A DNA stretch of 34,144 nt from Candidatus Reconcilbacillus cellulovorans (GCA_002507565.1 MOXJ01000029.1:1-34144), one strand, 5' to 3'. Positions 17,534 to 26,938 are shown, numbered from the stretch's first letter. Program-made: numbers and translations. Notes: a model not told the origin generated them from the sequence alone.

Positions 17534-18906
17534 CCCCTTTCGTCGCGATCGGAACGGTCCGTCGGAGACGGCCGACGCGATTTCCCGTCACCCGGTTTTT
17601 CATCTTTTTCGTCTTCGCGTTCTTTTTCTTCTTTGTCGCGGCCGGGGACTGGCGTTTTCGCCGAAAACCCGGGCATCACGACGTTCTGTCCGGACGGCGC
17701 CGACATCTGTGGATCACCCCGCCCGCTCCCGCGCTTGTCGTTTCGCTGCCGGTCGCCCTTGCGGTCCGAGCCGGACTGGTCGGAAGCCGACGGTCTGCGT
17801 GACGAATATCGATCCGACGCATCGCGATCGTCGGCGTCGCCGAACTGGACCGATCCGGGACGGACGGACGGAGACGGACGCCGGACGATTCCGACTGAAT
17901 CGCCGCCGGGATTGCCGGTTCTGTCTGAGCTGTCCGGCGAGGGGGAAGAACCGCGGTATTCGTTCGGCCCGGCACCGCGGCCCGATTTTTTGTCGTTATC
18001 AGAATTTTTCTGTATCTTCTGTTTTTTGTTTACATTCTCTAGGATACGTTTCCATTCATCCACCGTCGGCTTCCGGTCGACGTCGATCAGCCGGTCGAGC
18101 CCGCCGGCCTGCGCGGCGAGTTCGGAGATCGACCGCCGTTTGAACGTTTCCGGCGTCAGCGCTTCGTTTTCGGGTTGTTTGGCCGCCGCCTCCAGATATA
18201 TGGCGTACTTTCCGGCCGACATGCCGACTTTGAGCGCTTCCTCGCGCACTTCTTCCGGCACCGACCGGACGATGATCGTCGCCGTCGGCCGACGCGTTTC
18301 TTCTAGTTTTTTCTTTACAGTCGCCGCTACGTCTTCAGCCACCCGATCCTGTAGCTCCGATACGGCCGCCGTCGCATCTTTTTCGTCTATTTCGTTGCTG
18401 ACGGTCCGGACCGGTACTGTCGCAACGACGATTTCGGGTTCGGCCTCCGGAGAAACAAACCCCATCCGCTCCGCGCGGTCGATGAGTTCGGCGGCAAGAT
18501 CGGCGACCCGTTTGCCTTTGTACGCCACGCCTTCCACGAGCCTTCGGCCGTCCTCGTTCAGACCGTACAGTTGCAGCACCGTCTCGTCCGCGTCAACGGC
18601 CATTTCCACGCTCGGATTGATGTCCAGCGTCACATAAGCCGCAATCGCGGGTTCCGGCGCGACCCGCAACCCGTACCAAACGAACGCCAGCGCAAGGCAG
18701 GCAGCCGTCGCCACCGCGGCGACAACCGATGCCCGCAGAACCGCCCGACGCGTGAAGCGGCGCCGAACGTCCGGCGCTTCAAACGCAATTTCTTCACCGA
18801 CGCAGGCCTCCCCGCAGGCCGTCGCCGGAACTTTCAGAAACCGTCCGTCGGCCGTCATGATGATCGCCGACTTGCCCTTCCTCTCCATCACGATGCCCCG
18901 AATCAT
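17530..18906 (-). CDS. rsgI: Anti-sigma-I factor RsgI
   Basis: RsgI holds sigma-I inactive at the membrane. The 458-residue protein has the cytoplasmic RsgI N-terminal domain (MIRGIVMERKGKSAIIMTADG, residues 1-50), one membrane helix at about 56-80, and the conserved extracytoplasmic start YVTLDINPSVEMAVD (91-105) followed by a helical region to about 300. From there on the protein is an unstructured, Ser/Arg/Asp/Gly-rich tail ending in many KEE/DEK repeats, with no recognisable sugar-binding or enzymatic module such as those of clostridial RsgI sensors. The ATG has AAGGAG nine bases upstream and lies inside the sigI frame (113-base overlap). Confidence 0.9.
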   Translation of the reverse strand: MIRGIVMERKGKSAIIMTADGRFLKVPATACGEACVGEEIAFEAPDVRRRFTRRAVLRASVVAAVATAACLALAFVWYGLRVAPEPAIAAYVTLDINPSVEMAVDADETVLQLYGLNEDGRRLVEGVAYKGKRVADLAAELIDRAERMGFVSPEAEPEIVVATVPVRTVSNEIDEKDATAAVSELQDRVAEDVAATVKKKLEETRRPTATIIVRSVPEEVREEALKVGMSAGKYAIYLEAAAKQPENEALTPETFKRRSISELAAQAGGLDRLIDVDRKPTVDEWKRILENVNKKQKIQKNSDNDKKSGRGAGPNEYRGSSPSPDSSDRTGNPGGDSVGIVRRPSPSVRPGSVQFGDADDRDASDRYSSRRPSASDQSGSDRKGDRQRNDKRGSGRGDPQMSAPSGQNVVMPGFSAKTPVPGRDKEEKEREDEKDEKPGDGKSRRPSPTDRSDRDERG

Positions 18907-19711
18907 GGGGTCGCGCTCCTTTCGTCCGCTCGGACGGATCGTCTGTCCGGATGTATTCCCGCAAGCAAGGAAACGGCCCGCTTGCGATCAATGCCACGGC
19001 AATGATGTATTTGCGGTTTCGCTCCAGCGTCTTTTTCGATACACCCGCCATTTCCGCAAGATCCCGCACCGGCAGCGCCCTGCGCGCAAAAAGCGACCGC
19101 ATCAGCGTTTCGTCGCGGGCGAGCCGGAGGCCGATGGAAAACATCAATTTGCGCGAATCTTCGTGCCTCGGCGAATGTTGCGCAAGGTCTTCGAAAGTGA
19201 TGCCGAACTCGCGGAGCAGCCGGCCGAATTCAGCGATCTCCAAACGCCGCTCTTCGGCAAGCCGGCTTTCGTCGAATGCCTCGATCGCCCGCAAGTCTTC
19301 CGCGGGATGAGCCGTGTTCCCTTCGTCGTCCTCAATCTCCAGGCAACTGTATGGAATTTGCCGGCCGTGCCGGCTCTCCTTTCGTACATAGTCGATCAGC
19401 CGCCGCCGAATAACGGATTCGGCGAAATGAAGAAACGCAACGCCGCCGTCGGGGCGGAACCGGTCGATGGCCTCGTCGAACGCGCAAAGCGCCACGCTGA
19501 ATTCGTCGTCGTGCTTCGGGTCGACGTACCGCCCGCAAAAACCACTCGCCACTTTCGCCACATACGGGCGGAAGTCCGAAATAAACTGATTGCGCAGCTC
19601 AGCGTCTCCCTGGCGGATCCGGGCTACGATCTCTTCCGGCGATGCGTCCGCCGAATCGGGCCGAGCACGCTTCCTTCCAAAAAATCGCTCATAAAGGGTG
19701 AGGAAAGGCAA
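18794..19711 (-). CDS. sigI: RNA polymerase sigma factor SigI
   Basis: SigI is a sigma-70-like factor linked to heat and envelope stress. The protein (305 residues) has the SigI blocks EIVARIRQGDAELRNQFI, DDEFSVALCAFDEAIDRF, AFLHFAESVIRRRLIDYVRKE and the C-terminal HTH VRDLAEMAGVSKKTLERNRKYIIAV. The family normally ends near LREYI; here the frame continues about 50 residues through the rsgI start. The preferred start is TTG at 19711, where GAGGGG sits nine bases upstream; the GTG at 19720 would have the site pressed against it. It begins a five-gene run with rsgI, the aldo/keto reductase, pepA and sodC. Confidence 0.88.
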   Translation of the reverse strand: MPFLTLYERFFGRKRARPDSADASPEEIVARIRQGDAELRNQFISDFRPYVAKVASGFCGRYVDPKHDDEFSVALCAFDEAIDRFRPDGGVAFLHFAESVIRRRLIDYVRKESRHGRQIPYSCLEIEDDEGNTAHPAEDLRAIEAFDESRLAEERRLEIAEFGRLLREFGITFEDLAQHSPRHEDSRKLMFSIGLRLARDETLMRSLFARRALPVRDLAEMAGVSKKTLERNRKYIIAVALIASGPFPCLREYIRTDDPSERTKGARPHDSGHRDGEEGQVGDHHDGRRTVSESSGDGLRGGLRR

Positions 19712-19736
19712 CGAGCACACCCCTCACTACAATACA

Positions 19737-19764
19737 TTCGCGTCGAACGGCGCGATTCGGGGGG
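19737..19764 (-). promoter_or_regulatory. Possible sigma-I-type autoregulatory promoter
   Basis: On the minus strand CCCCCC (19764-19759) is followed 18 bases later by CGAA (19740-19737), just upstream of sigI. Sigma-I promoters carry a C-rich -35 and CGAA at -10. Spacing was not verified, so this is weak. Confidence 0.3.
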
Positions 19765-19794
19765 CGATCGGCGTTGGAAAAGGGCGACATCGAT

Positions 19795-19822
19795 AAAACG
19801 GCGCCCCCGTTCGGGGGCGCCG
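19795..19822 (-). terminator. Intrinsic terminator of the zinc-ribbon gene
   Basis: On the minus strand the 10-bp stem CGGCGCCCCC/GGGGGCGCCG (19822-19799) with a GAAC loop is followed by TTTT. It separates this gene from sigI. Confidence 0.8.
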
Positions 19823-19843
19823 TCCAACGCCCGATATCCCGAT

Positions 19844-20272
19844 TCAACCCCGCGAATCGGCGGCGCGCCGGTTTTTCAGTTTCGACCGATGCTCGCTCAT
19901 AACGGAAAGCCGGCGCTTCAGCTGTTCTTCCCATTCCGAGTCGCCGATCTGCTTGGCGATGATTAAAAGATCGAGCGCGGTGTCGATCTGGTTGCGAACG
20001 ATATCGAGCGGATCTTCCTGCTCGTTGTTCGTGCAGTTTTCGAACAGATCCTCGTACGTCGCCTCGTCGACGTAGTCCTGGAAGTCCACCTCGTGCGCCC
20101 CGTCGTGATGCGCGAACTCCGCAAGAATCTCATATTCCTGCGCCACGCGGAAGTGCACCTCGACGCGGTGGCATACCGGACAGAAAAGCAGCGGCACGTT
20201 ATGGATGTGCGTCCGGTAGTAGCGCAACGTCCCCCGCGTGCCGATCATGCCGGCGCCGCAACAGAAACTCAT
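19844..20272 (-). CDS. Conserved zinc-ribbon-like protein of unknown function
   Basis: This 142-residue protein has a putative metal-binding N-terminus: C4-C5 near the start and C31-P-V-C34 (FCPVC), with conserved RGTLRYYRTHIHNVPLLFCPVCHRV between. The middle is acidic, and the C-terminus (about 90-142) is helical and charged. I recognise it as a type of protein conserved in Paenibacillaceae, but know no function. The FCPVC motif and several His residues suggest zinc rather than redox chemistry. The ATG has AAGGGGGGAAG upstream. It is a single-gene unit bounded by terminators on both sides. Confidence 0.7.
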   Translation of the reverse strand: MSFCCGAGMIGTRGTLRYYRTHIHNVPLLFCPVCHRVEVHFRVAQEYEILAEFAHHDGAHEVDFQDYVDEATYEDLFENCTNNEQEDPLDIVRNQIDTALDLLIIAKQIGDSEWEEQLKRRLSVMSEHRSKLKNRRAADSRG

Positions 20273-20358
20273 GGCGGACTTCCCCCCTTCGTTTTCGAGG
20301 TTTGAGGTTTATTTTTTATATTCGACACCGGCGACCTTCATTCCTGCGGCCCTGCGAC

Positions 20359-20385
20359 AAAAAAAAGCGGTTCCGCCGCTTTTTT
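20359..20385 (-). terminator. Intrinsic terminator after gcvH
   Basis: AAAAAAGCGG (20361-20370) and CCGCTTTTTT (20376-20385) form a hairpin with T-runs on both strands. It would end the gcvH transcript. Confidence 0.85.
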
Positions 20386-20413
20386 CGCCGACGAAACCGC
20401 CGAACCGAAATTT

Positions 20414-20794
20414 TTATTCCCCGAAGGTCCGCGCGTACTTGTCCGCCGTCCACAGCCGCTCCAGCTCGGAAGCGTCATCGATTTCCACGACGATCATCCA
20501 GCCGTCGCCGTATGGATCTGAATTCACAAAACCAGGAGAATCCGCCAGAGAACGATTGACGTCTACGACTTTCCCGGACACCGGCGCGTACAATTCCGAC
20601 ACCGTCTTGACGGACTCGACACTGCCGAACGGTTCACCGAAACGGATCGCAGCTCCGGGCTCCGGCAATTCGACAAACACGATTTCCCCCAGCTCGTTCT
20701 GCGCGAAGTCCGTAATGCCGATGCGGGCGCGGCCGTTTTCGACGCGAACCCACGTATGTTCCTCGCTGTATTTCAGATCGGCGGGCGCGTTCAT
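20414..20794 (-). CDS. gcvH: Glycine cleavage system H protein
   Basis: GcvH is the lipoyl-carrying shuttle of glycine cleavage, and in Firmicutes it is also a relay for lipoate assembly on other complexes. The 126-residue protein has [11 protein letters not shown] at the start, [12 protein letters not shown], and the lipoylation motif [14 protein letters not shown] with K63 as the modified lysine. Length is normal. Its ATG overlaps the TGA of the thioredoxin-like gene (ATGA, 20794-20791), so both are translated together. No gcvT or gcvP lies in the window. Confidence 0.95.
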   Translation of the reverse strand: MNAPADLKYSEEHTWVRVENGRARIGITDFAQNELGEIVFVELPEPGAAIRFGEPFGSVESVKTVSELYAPVSGKVVDVNRSLADSPGFVNSDPYGDGWMIVVEIDDASELERLWTADKYARTFGE

Positions 20795-21255
20795 CCGGCT
20801 TCCGCTCCTTTTTCAAACAGTTTGTGCAGCCGCTGCTCGACGAGGTTCAACGCTTTTTCGCCGGCGCCGTAAAACCGCATTTGTCCCTGTTCGTCGAACA
20901 GGTAGTAGGCGGGAACATATTCGTTTTGGAAAGCGTCGGTAATCGCGTGTTCGTTGTCGACGGCAATCGGATGCTCAAGCCCGTATCGCGCGACGGCTTC
21001 CCGAACGGCCTGAACATCCGTGTCCTCTTCCGAACGCGGCATATGGATGCCGACGAGCTCGACGCCGTAGCGGCGAAGCAAGGTGTTCCGCCATTCTTTC
21101 AGCTTCGGCAGACCCTCCTTGCACATGTAACAGCTGACCGCCCAGAAATGGACAAGCACCGGCTTGCCGGCAAGGCCTTCGTTGGTCGCCTCGCCGTTGA
21201 TCCATTCCGTTGCGCCCCGCAATTCGGGCAACGGATCACGCAGTTTGATCGGCAT
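20791..21255 (-). CDS. TlpA/ResA-like thioredoxin-fold protein
   Basis: This 154-residue protein has a thioredoxin fold of the TlpA/AhpC-TSA type: the strand [18 protein letters not shown] with the redox pair C42-Y-M-C45, and the cis-proline segment [10 protein letters not shown] (P115). There is no signal peptide or membrane anchor, so it is probably cytoplasmic, unlike ResA or classical TlpA. A SCYMC active site differs from WCGPC of thioredoxin and suggests a special partner. It has AGAGGAGG nine bases before its ATG and overlaps gcvH, which makes GcvH or lipoyl groups possible partners; this is inference. Confidence 0.85.
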   Translation of the reverse strand: MPIKLRDPLPELRGATEWINGEATNEGLAGKPVLVHFWAVSCYMCKEGLPKLKEWRNTLLRRYGVELVGIHMPRSEEDTDVQAVREAVARYGLEHPIAVDNEHAITDAFQNEYVPAYYLFDEQGQMRFYGAGEKALNLVEQRLHKLFEKGAEAG

Positions 21256-21280
21256 GTGCGAGAACCTCCTCTTTTCGGCG

Positions 21281-21323
21281 AAAAAACCCCTGGCGGCCGG
21301 CCGGATGCGGCAGGCGCAAGGGG
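21281..21323 (-). terminator. Intrinsic terminator after ahpC
   Basis: On the minus strand CCCCT (21323-21319) closes a GC-rich hairpin with AGGGG (21291-21287), followed by TTTTTT (21286-21281). It lies between ahpC and the thioredoxin-like gene, so that gene either has its own promoter or relies on readthrough. Confidence 0.65.
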
Positions 21324-21329
21324 CGATAC

Positions 21330-21355
21330 GACGGCCGGCGGTCGGCCGTCTTTTT
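21330..21355 (+). terminator. Plus-strand terminator facing the ahpC 3' end
   Basis: GACGGCCG (21330-21337) and CGGCCGTC (21343-21350) form an 8-bp hairpin followed by TTTTT on the plus strand. No plus-strand gene precedes it; it may block antisense transcription into ahpC. Confidence 0.5.
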
Positions 21356-21360
21356 CCAAA

Positions 21361-21909
21361 TCAGACGGTGACGAGATGTTTTTGACCGGGCTTCCAGTTG
21401 GCGCCGCACAACCCACCGGACTGAAGCGCCTGCAGGACGCGCAATGTCTCGTCCACCGAACGGCCGACATTGTTGTGGTGGACGACCTGGTATACGATCA
21501 CGCCGTCAGGATCGATAATGAACAGTCCGCGCAGCGCGACGCCTTCTTCTTCAATCAGCACGCCGTAGTCGCGGGACACCGATTTCGTGATGTCCGAAGC
21601 GAGCGGAAATTTCAGCTTGCCGAGCCCATTGCGCTCGCGCGGCGTGTTGATCCAGGCGCGGTGGGAGAACTTGCTGTCCGTGCTGACGCCGAGAATTTCG
21701 CAGTCGAGATCCTGAAATTGCTCGTAGGCGTCGTTCATCGCCAAAATTTCCGTCGGGCAAACGAACGTGAAATCGAGCGGGTAGAAAAACATGCAGAGCC
21801 ACTTGCCCTTGTAGTCGGACAGCGACACTTTGCCGAAATCCTGCCCGTTGCCGAGCGCCGTCTCCATCGTAAAATCCGGCGCCTTTTTGCCGACGAGACG
21901 TTCCGCCAT
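21361..21909 (-). CDS. ahpC: AhpC-type 2-Cys peroxiredoxin
   Basis: AhpC reduces hydrogen peroxide and organic hydroperoxides in the cytoplasm. The 182-residue protein has the peroxidatic cysteine C51 in FYPLDFTFVCPTE and the resolving cysteine C168 in GGLCGANWKPG, where typical AhpC has LCPA. Length is standard. The ATG at 21909 with GTGGAG six bases upstream is preferred over an in-frame GTG at 21933. No ahpF is adjacent; the nearby thioredoxin-like protein could be a reductant, which is speculation. A promoter fits at 21991-22020; no clear PerR box was seen. Confidence 0.93.
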   Translation of the reverse strand: MAERLVGKKAPDFTMETALGNGQDFGKVSLSDYKGKWLCMFFYPLDFTFVCPTEILAMNDAYEQFQDLDCEILGVSTDSKFSHRAWINTPRERNGLGKLKFPLASDITKSVSRDYGVLIEEEGVALRGLFIIDPDGVIVYQVVHHNNVGRSVDETLRVLQALQSGGLCGANWKPGQKHLVTV

Positions 21910-21990
21910 GGTTTTCTCCACTTCCTCCTCCACAAAGATCTTTCGTAGTCGGACGACTCGGAACCGCGTCGAGCGCGGCGCACGTCCATA

Positions 21991-22020
21991 ATGGTATCAT
22001 TCCCATTTCCGAAACGTCAA
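21991..22020 (-). promoter_or_regulatory. Candidate sigma-A promoter of ahpC
   Basis: On the minus strand TTGACG (22020-22015) and TACCAT (21996-21991) are 18 bases apart, about 80 bases before the ahpC start. Confidence 0.55.
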
Positions 22021-22051
22021 TCGCGAGAAACGTTCTTTTTTTGAAATTTTT

Positions 22052-23128
22052 TTAACGGATTCTCGAAGCGATTAGGTCGCCCATGCGCGACGTGCCGACG
22101 ACATCACCGCCGCCTTGCGAGATGTCGGCCGTCCGGAAGCCCGCGTCGAGCGTCTCCCTCACCGCGCGTTCGATCGCTTCCCCGGCCTCTTTCCAGCCGA
22201 ACGACAGCTTGTACATGAGCGCAACGGACAAGATCGTGGCAATCGGGTTGGCGACGCCTTTACCGGCGATGTCGGGCGCCGAACCGTGCACCGGTTCGTA
22301 CAGTCCGAAACTGCCGTCGCCGAGCGACGCCGACGCCAGCATGCCGATCGAGCCGGTCAGCATCGCCGCCTCGTCGCTCAGAATGTCGCCGAACATGTTT
22401 TCCGTCACGAGAACGTCGAAGCTCGCCGGGCGCCGGATAAGCTGCATCGCACAGTTGTCGACGAGCAGATGCTCCAGCTCGACGTCGGGATAGTCGGCGG
22501 CGACGCGCGTCGCCGTCTCGCGCCACAGCCGCGATGTCTCCAGGACGTTCGCCTTGTCGACGGACGTTACCTTCTTGCGCCGCCCGCGCGCGATCTCGAA
22601 CGCCCGACGGACGATCCGCTCGATCTCGTCGGTGCGGTAGACGCACGTATCGACCGCCGTCTCGCCGGCTTCCGACGGCTTGCGGTACTTCTCGCCGAAA
22701 TAAATGCCGCCGGTCAGCTCGCGGACGACGATGAGATCGGTTCCTTCCAGCACTTCCGGCTTGAGCGTCGAAGCGTCTTTCAGGCAATCGAAGACGACGG
22801 CGGGCCGGATGTTCGCGTACAGGCCGAGTGCCTTGCGGATGCCGAGCAGCCCGGTCTCCGGCCGCAATTCCTTCGGGTTGTCGTCCCATTTCGGCCCGCC
22901 GACGGCGCCGAGCAGGACGGCGTCCGCCTGTCGACAAAGCGCCAGCGTGTCGTCGGGCAGCGGCGTTCCCCGCGCGTCGATCGCGGCCCCGCCGAACAGC
23001 GCGCGCTCAAGCTCCAACCGCACCCCGAACACCTGCTCCGTTTTCCGCATGATCTTCTCCGCCTCGGCGACCACTTCCGGCCCGATACCGTCGCCGGGCA
23101 ACACCGCGATCCGTTTCGTTTGCGGCAT
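22052..23128 (-). CDS. leuB: 3-isopropylmalate dehydrogenase
   Basis: LeuB oxidises and decarboxylates 3-isopropylmalate with NAD in leucine synthesis. The 358-residue protein has GDGIGPEVV at the N-terminus, [12 protein letters not shown] in the middle, the catalytic Lys/Asp region [29 protein letters not shown], and the NAD-binding [16 protein letters not shown]. The ATG has GGAAGG-type sites upstream and its own promoter. It is separated from ilvBNC-leuA by the EAL gene on the other strand, and leuC/leuD are not in the window. No hairpin terminator follows, only an A/T-rich stretch running into the ahpC promoter. Confidence 0.97.
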   Translation of the reverse strand: MPQTKRIAVLPGDGIGPEVVAEAEKIMRKTEQVFGVRLELERALFGGAAIDARGTPLPDDTLALCRQADAVLLGAVGGPKWDDNPKELRPETGLLGIRKALGLYANIRPAVVFDCLKDASTLKPEVLEGTDLIVVRELTGGIYFGEKYRKPSEAGETAVDTCVYRTDEIERIVRRAFEIARGRRKKVTSVDKANVLETSRLWRETATRVAADYPDVELEHLLVDNCAMQLIRRPASFDVLVTENMFGDILSDEAAMLTGSIGMLASASLGDGSFGLYEPVHGSAPDIAGKGVANPIATILSVALMYKLSFGWKEAGEAIERAVRETLDAGFRTADISQGGGDVVGTSRMGDLIASRIR

Positions 23129-23171
23129 GATAACTCGCCTTCCTTCCGACTTTCAAATCGACCGCCATTTT

Positions 23172-23200
23172 ATTTTAAAATCCGGGTTGAACGTTTGCAA
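23172..23200 (-). promoter_or_regulatory. Candidate sigma-A promoter of leuB
   Basis: On the minus strand TTGCAA (23200-23195) and TAAAAT (23177-23172) are 17 bases apart, about 45 bases from the ATG. No T-box or other leader fits in the remaining space. Confidence 0.6.
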
Positions 23201-23207
23201 ACCGGCG

Positions 23208-23236
23208 TTGACATCGCACGGCCGCTTGTCTGATAA
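23208..23236 (+). promoter_or_regulatory. Sigma-A promoter of the leader ORF and EAL gene
   Basis: A perfect TTGACA (23208-23213) is followed 17 bases later by TGATAA (23231-23236); GATAAT at 18 bases also fits. It is back to back with the leuB promoter. Confidence 0.7.
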
Positions 23237-23269
23237 TGGACTCAAAAAAGAAAGACGGAGGGGCGCGGC

Positions 23270-23332
23270 ATGGAGGCAACCGACTGTCGAAGTTTGTTCG
23301 CTTCAGCAGACTGTGAGGTCCGCATCCCATGA
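23270..23332 (+). CDS. 20-residue leader ORF coupled to the GGDEF/EAL gene
   Basis: A short ORF starts with ATG at 23270 behind CGGAGGGG, a better ribosome binding site than that of the gene it precedes. It runs 20 codons (MEATDCRSLF... ending VRIP) and stops at TGA 23330-23332, which overlaps the ATG of the EAL gene in the four bases ATGA. The peptide has two cysteines and no run of any one amino acid that would suggest classical attenuation. It may be a leader that sets translation of the downstream gene by reinitiation. It could also be chance, since no homologue can be checked here. Confidence 0.5.
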   Translation: MEATDCRSLFASADCEVRIP

Positions 23333-25317
23333 CGCGGATCGACGCGGAATTCGTGGAGCGGATGCCCGACCCCGCCTTCGTCGTCGTCAACGACAAGGTC
23401 GTTTACGAAAACGAACGGTTTCGCAGGCAGTTCGGCGCAGGATTCGAACCCGCCGCGCGAATCGCGCCCGGTCAGGTCGAAGAATGGATGAAATGGCTGA
23501 AAGATGCCGACCTCCGCTCGTCCGACTCATCGAGAACTTATCGGTTCCGGCTGGCCGACGGCGGCTGGTCGGAAGCGGACGTATCGATCGTGCCGGTAGA
23601 ATGGGAAGGTTGCGCGGCGCGTCTTGCGCTGTTTCGCGAACAACGCCGCCGGACGCCGGATGTGGAACATCGCCTTCTGGAATCGGCCGGCATCGGCGTG
23701 TGGGTGCTGGATACGGTCCGAAACGCCGTCGTCTTCGTTTCGCCGGCGTTCTATCGGTTGACCGGCATGGAAGTGCCGGAGTTTTGGGAAAAACTGTGCA
23801 AATCTCCCGAAACCGCGGCGCATCCCGACGATGCGGCGAAAATCCGCCGCATGGTCCGCGAACTGAAAGAAGGCCGCAGCGTCGAGGCGAGATTCCGGTT
23901 GCGCCGGGAGGACCCCGATCGGTACGTCCATCTCGAGATTCGGACGACGCCGGTCGTCGGGCCGGACGGCCGGTTGGAACGGCTCGAAGGCGTGCTCTCG
24001 GACATCACCGAGCGCGCGGAACTGGAGCAACGGCTCCATTACATGGCCAACCACGACGAGCTGACCGGCCTTTTGAACCTGCGCGCACTGCGGCGCAACC
24101 TGCGCGACGCTGTCGCCCGCGCCAAGCGGGCCGGCAAACGGGTAGCCGTCGTCTGTTTCGACATCGACCATTTCAAGAAAATCAACGACCGGTTCGGTTC
24201 GTTTTTGGCCGACCAGTTGCTGTGTGAAACTGCAGATCGGCTGCGGACGTCCGCGGGGCCGAACCGGTGGGTCGCCCGGTTCAGCGCGGACGAGTTCGCG
24301 GTCGTGGTCGCGGATGTCGTCTCCCGCGATGACATTCGGCGGGAAGTCGAACGGCTGCTCCGCCTGCTGCGCGAACCGTACAACTTGGACGGCTACGACC
24401 TCTACGTCAGTTTTAGCGCCGGAATCGCCGTTTATCCCGACGATACTGACGAAGAATCCGAGCTGCTCAACGTCGCCGACACGGCGCTTCTCCACGCCAA
24501 GCGCAACCGGAACACATACGTGTTTTATCAAAAAGCGCTGTCGCCGTCCACGCTGGAAGGCGCGATGCTGGAAATCGACCTGCGCAAGGCGCTCGAACGC
24601 GACCAGTTCGAGCTTTATTATCAGCCGCAGTTCGACCTGAACACGCGAAAAATCGTCGGCGCCGAAGCGCTGATCCGCTGGAACCACCCGACGTTGGGAC
24701 AGATCATGCCGTCCAAGTTCATCCCGCTGGCGGAAGAAACCGGGGCGATCGAGCAAATCGGGGAATGGGTGATTCGTCGGGTTTGTAGGAATATCAAAAA
24801 ATGGCAAGATCTTCGAGACCACCCTATCCCGATTTCCGTCAACTTGTCGGCCCGCCAATTCCGAGAAGAAAACCTGGTGGACAAAATCGCCGACGCGCTG
24901 AACGAAACAGAGGCCGATCCGCGGCTATTGGAGCTGGAAATCACCGAGACGATGTCGATGAATGACCAGTGCGACAGCGTGCTGCGCGACCTGAAAAAAC
25001 TCGGCGTCCGCATCAGCATCGACGATTTCGGCAAAGGCTACAGCTCGATGGCCTATCTGAACCGGTTCCCGATCAACCGGCTCAAAATCGACCGCAGCTT
25101 CGTCGCCGACATGGAACAGTCGGAAGAAAATTACGCGATCGTCTCGACGATTACTGCGCTCGGCCATCACCTTCATCTCGAGGTCGTGGCCGAAGGCGTC
25201 GAGAATGCGCAGCAATGCAAGCTGCTGAAAACGCTCTCGTGCGACGTCGCGCAAGGTTTCTACTTCAGCCCGCCGCTGCCGGAAAAACGGTTCGAACGCG
25301 TGCTTCTGAAAGCTTGA
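23329..25317 (+). CDS. PAS-PAS-GGDEF(degenerate)-EAL cyclic-di-GMP phosphodiesterase
   Basis: The 662-residue protein has two PAS-like sensor regions (about 1-100 and 115-228), a GGDEF domain (about 240-395) and an EAL domain (about 405-655). The GGDEF signature reads SADEF (319-323) and there is no RxxD inhibitory site before it, so cyclase activity is unlikely. The EAL domain keeps E446-A-L, NLSARQF, EITETM, DDFGKGYSS, KIDRSF and EGVE, the metal and catalytic residues of active phosphodiesterases. It has no membrane segment, so it is a cytoplasmic sensor that probably degrades c-di-GMP, with the dead GGDEF possibly binding GTP as regulator. Its start overlaps a leader ORF. Confidence 0.92.
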   Translation: MTRIDAEFVERMPDPAFVVVNDKVVYENERFRRQFGAGFEPAARIAPGQVEEWMKWLKDADLRSSDSSRTYRFRLADGGWSEADVSIVPVEWEGCAARLALFREQRRRTPDVEHRLLESAGIGVWVLDTVRNAVVFVSPAFYRLTGMEVPEFWEKLCKSPETAAHPDDAAKIRRMVRELKEGRSVEARFRLRREDPDRYVHLEIRTTPVVGPDGRLERLEGVLSDITERAELEQRLHYMANHDELTGLLNLRALRRNLRDAVARAKRAGKRVAVVCFDIDHFKKINDRFGSFLADQLLCETADRLRTSAGPNRWVARFSADEFAVVVADVVSRDDIRREVERLLRLLREPYNLDGYDLYVSFSAGIAVYPDDTDEESELLNVADTALLHAKRNRNTYVFYQKALSPSTLEGAMLEIDLRKALERDQFELYYQPQFDLNTRKIVGAEALIRWNHPTLGQIMPSKFIPLAEETGAIEQIGEWVIRRVCRNIKKWQDLRDHPIPISVNLSARQFREENLVDKIADALNETEADPRLLELEITETMSMNDQCDSVLRDLKKLGVRISIDDFGKGYSSMAYLNRFPINRLKIDRSFVADMEQSEENYAIVSTITALGHHLHLEVVAEGVENAQQCKLLKTLSCDVAQGFYFSPPLPEKRFERVLLKA

Positions 25318-25367
25318 GCCGCCGCAAAGCGGCATCCCGCGCGGATGCCCGCCTGCGGCGGCTTTTT
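25318..25367 (+). terminator. Intrinsic terminator after the EAL gene
   Basis: GCCGCCGCA (25318-25326) pairs with TGCGGCGGC (25354-25362) around an inner GGCATCC/GGATGCC hairpin, followed by TTTTT (25363-25367). Confidence 0.9.
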
Positions 25368-25371
25368 CCGT

Positions 25372-26919
<1,548 letters not shown>

Positions 26920-26938
26920 GCCGCATCCCCCTTCGGGT

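Noticed and set aside
21933..22060. PerR box upstream of ahpC
   Set aside because: A TATCATT-like stretch is present, but no two-armed TTATAAT-N-ATTATAA-type match could be found.
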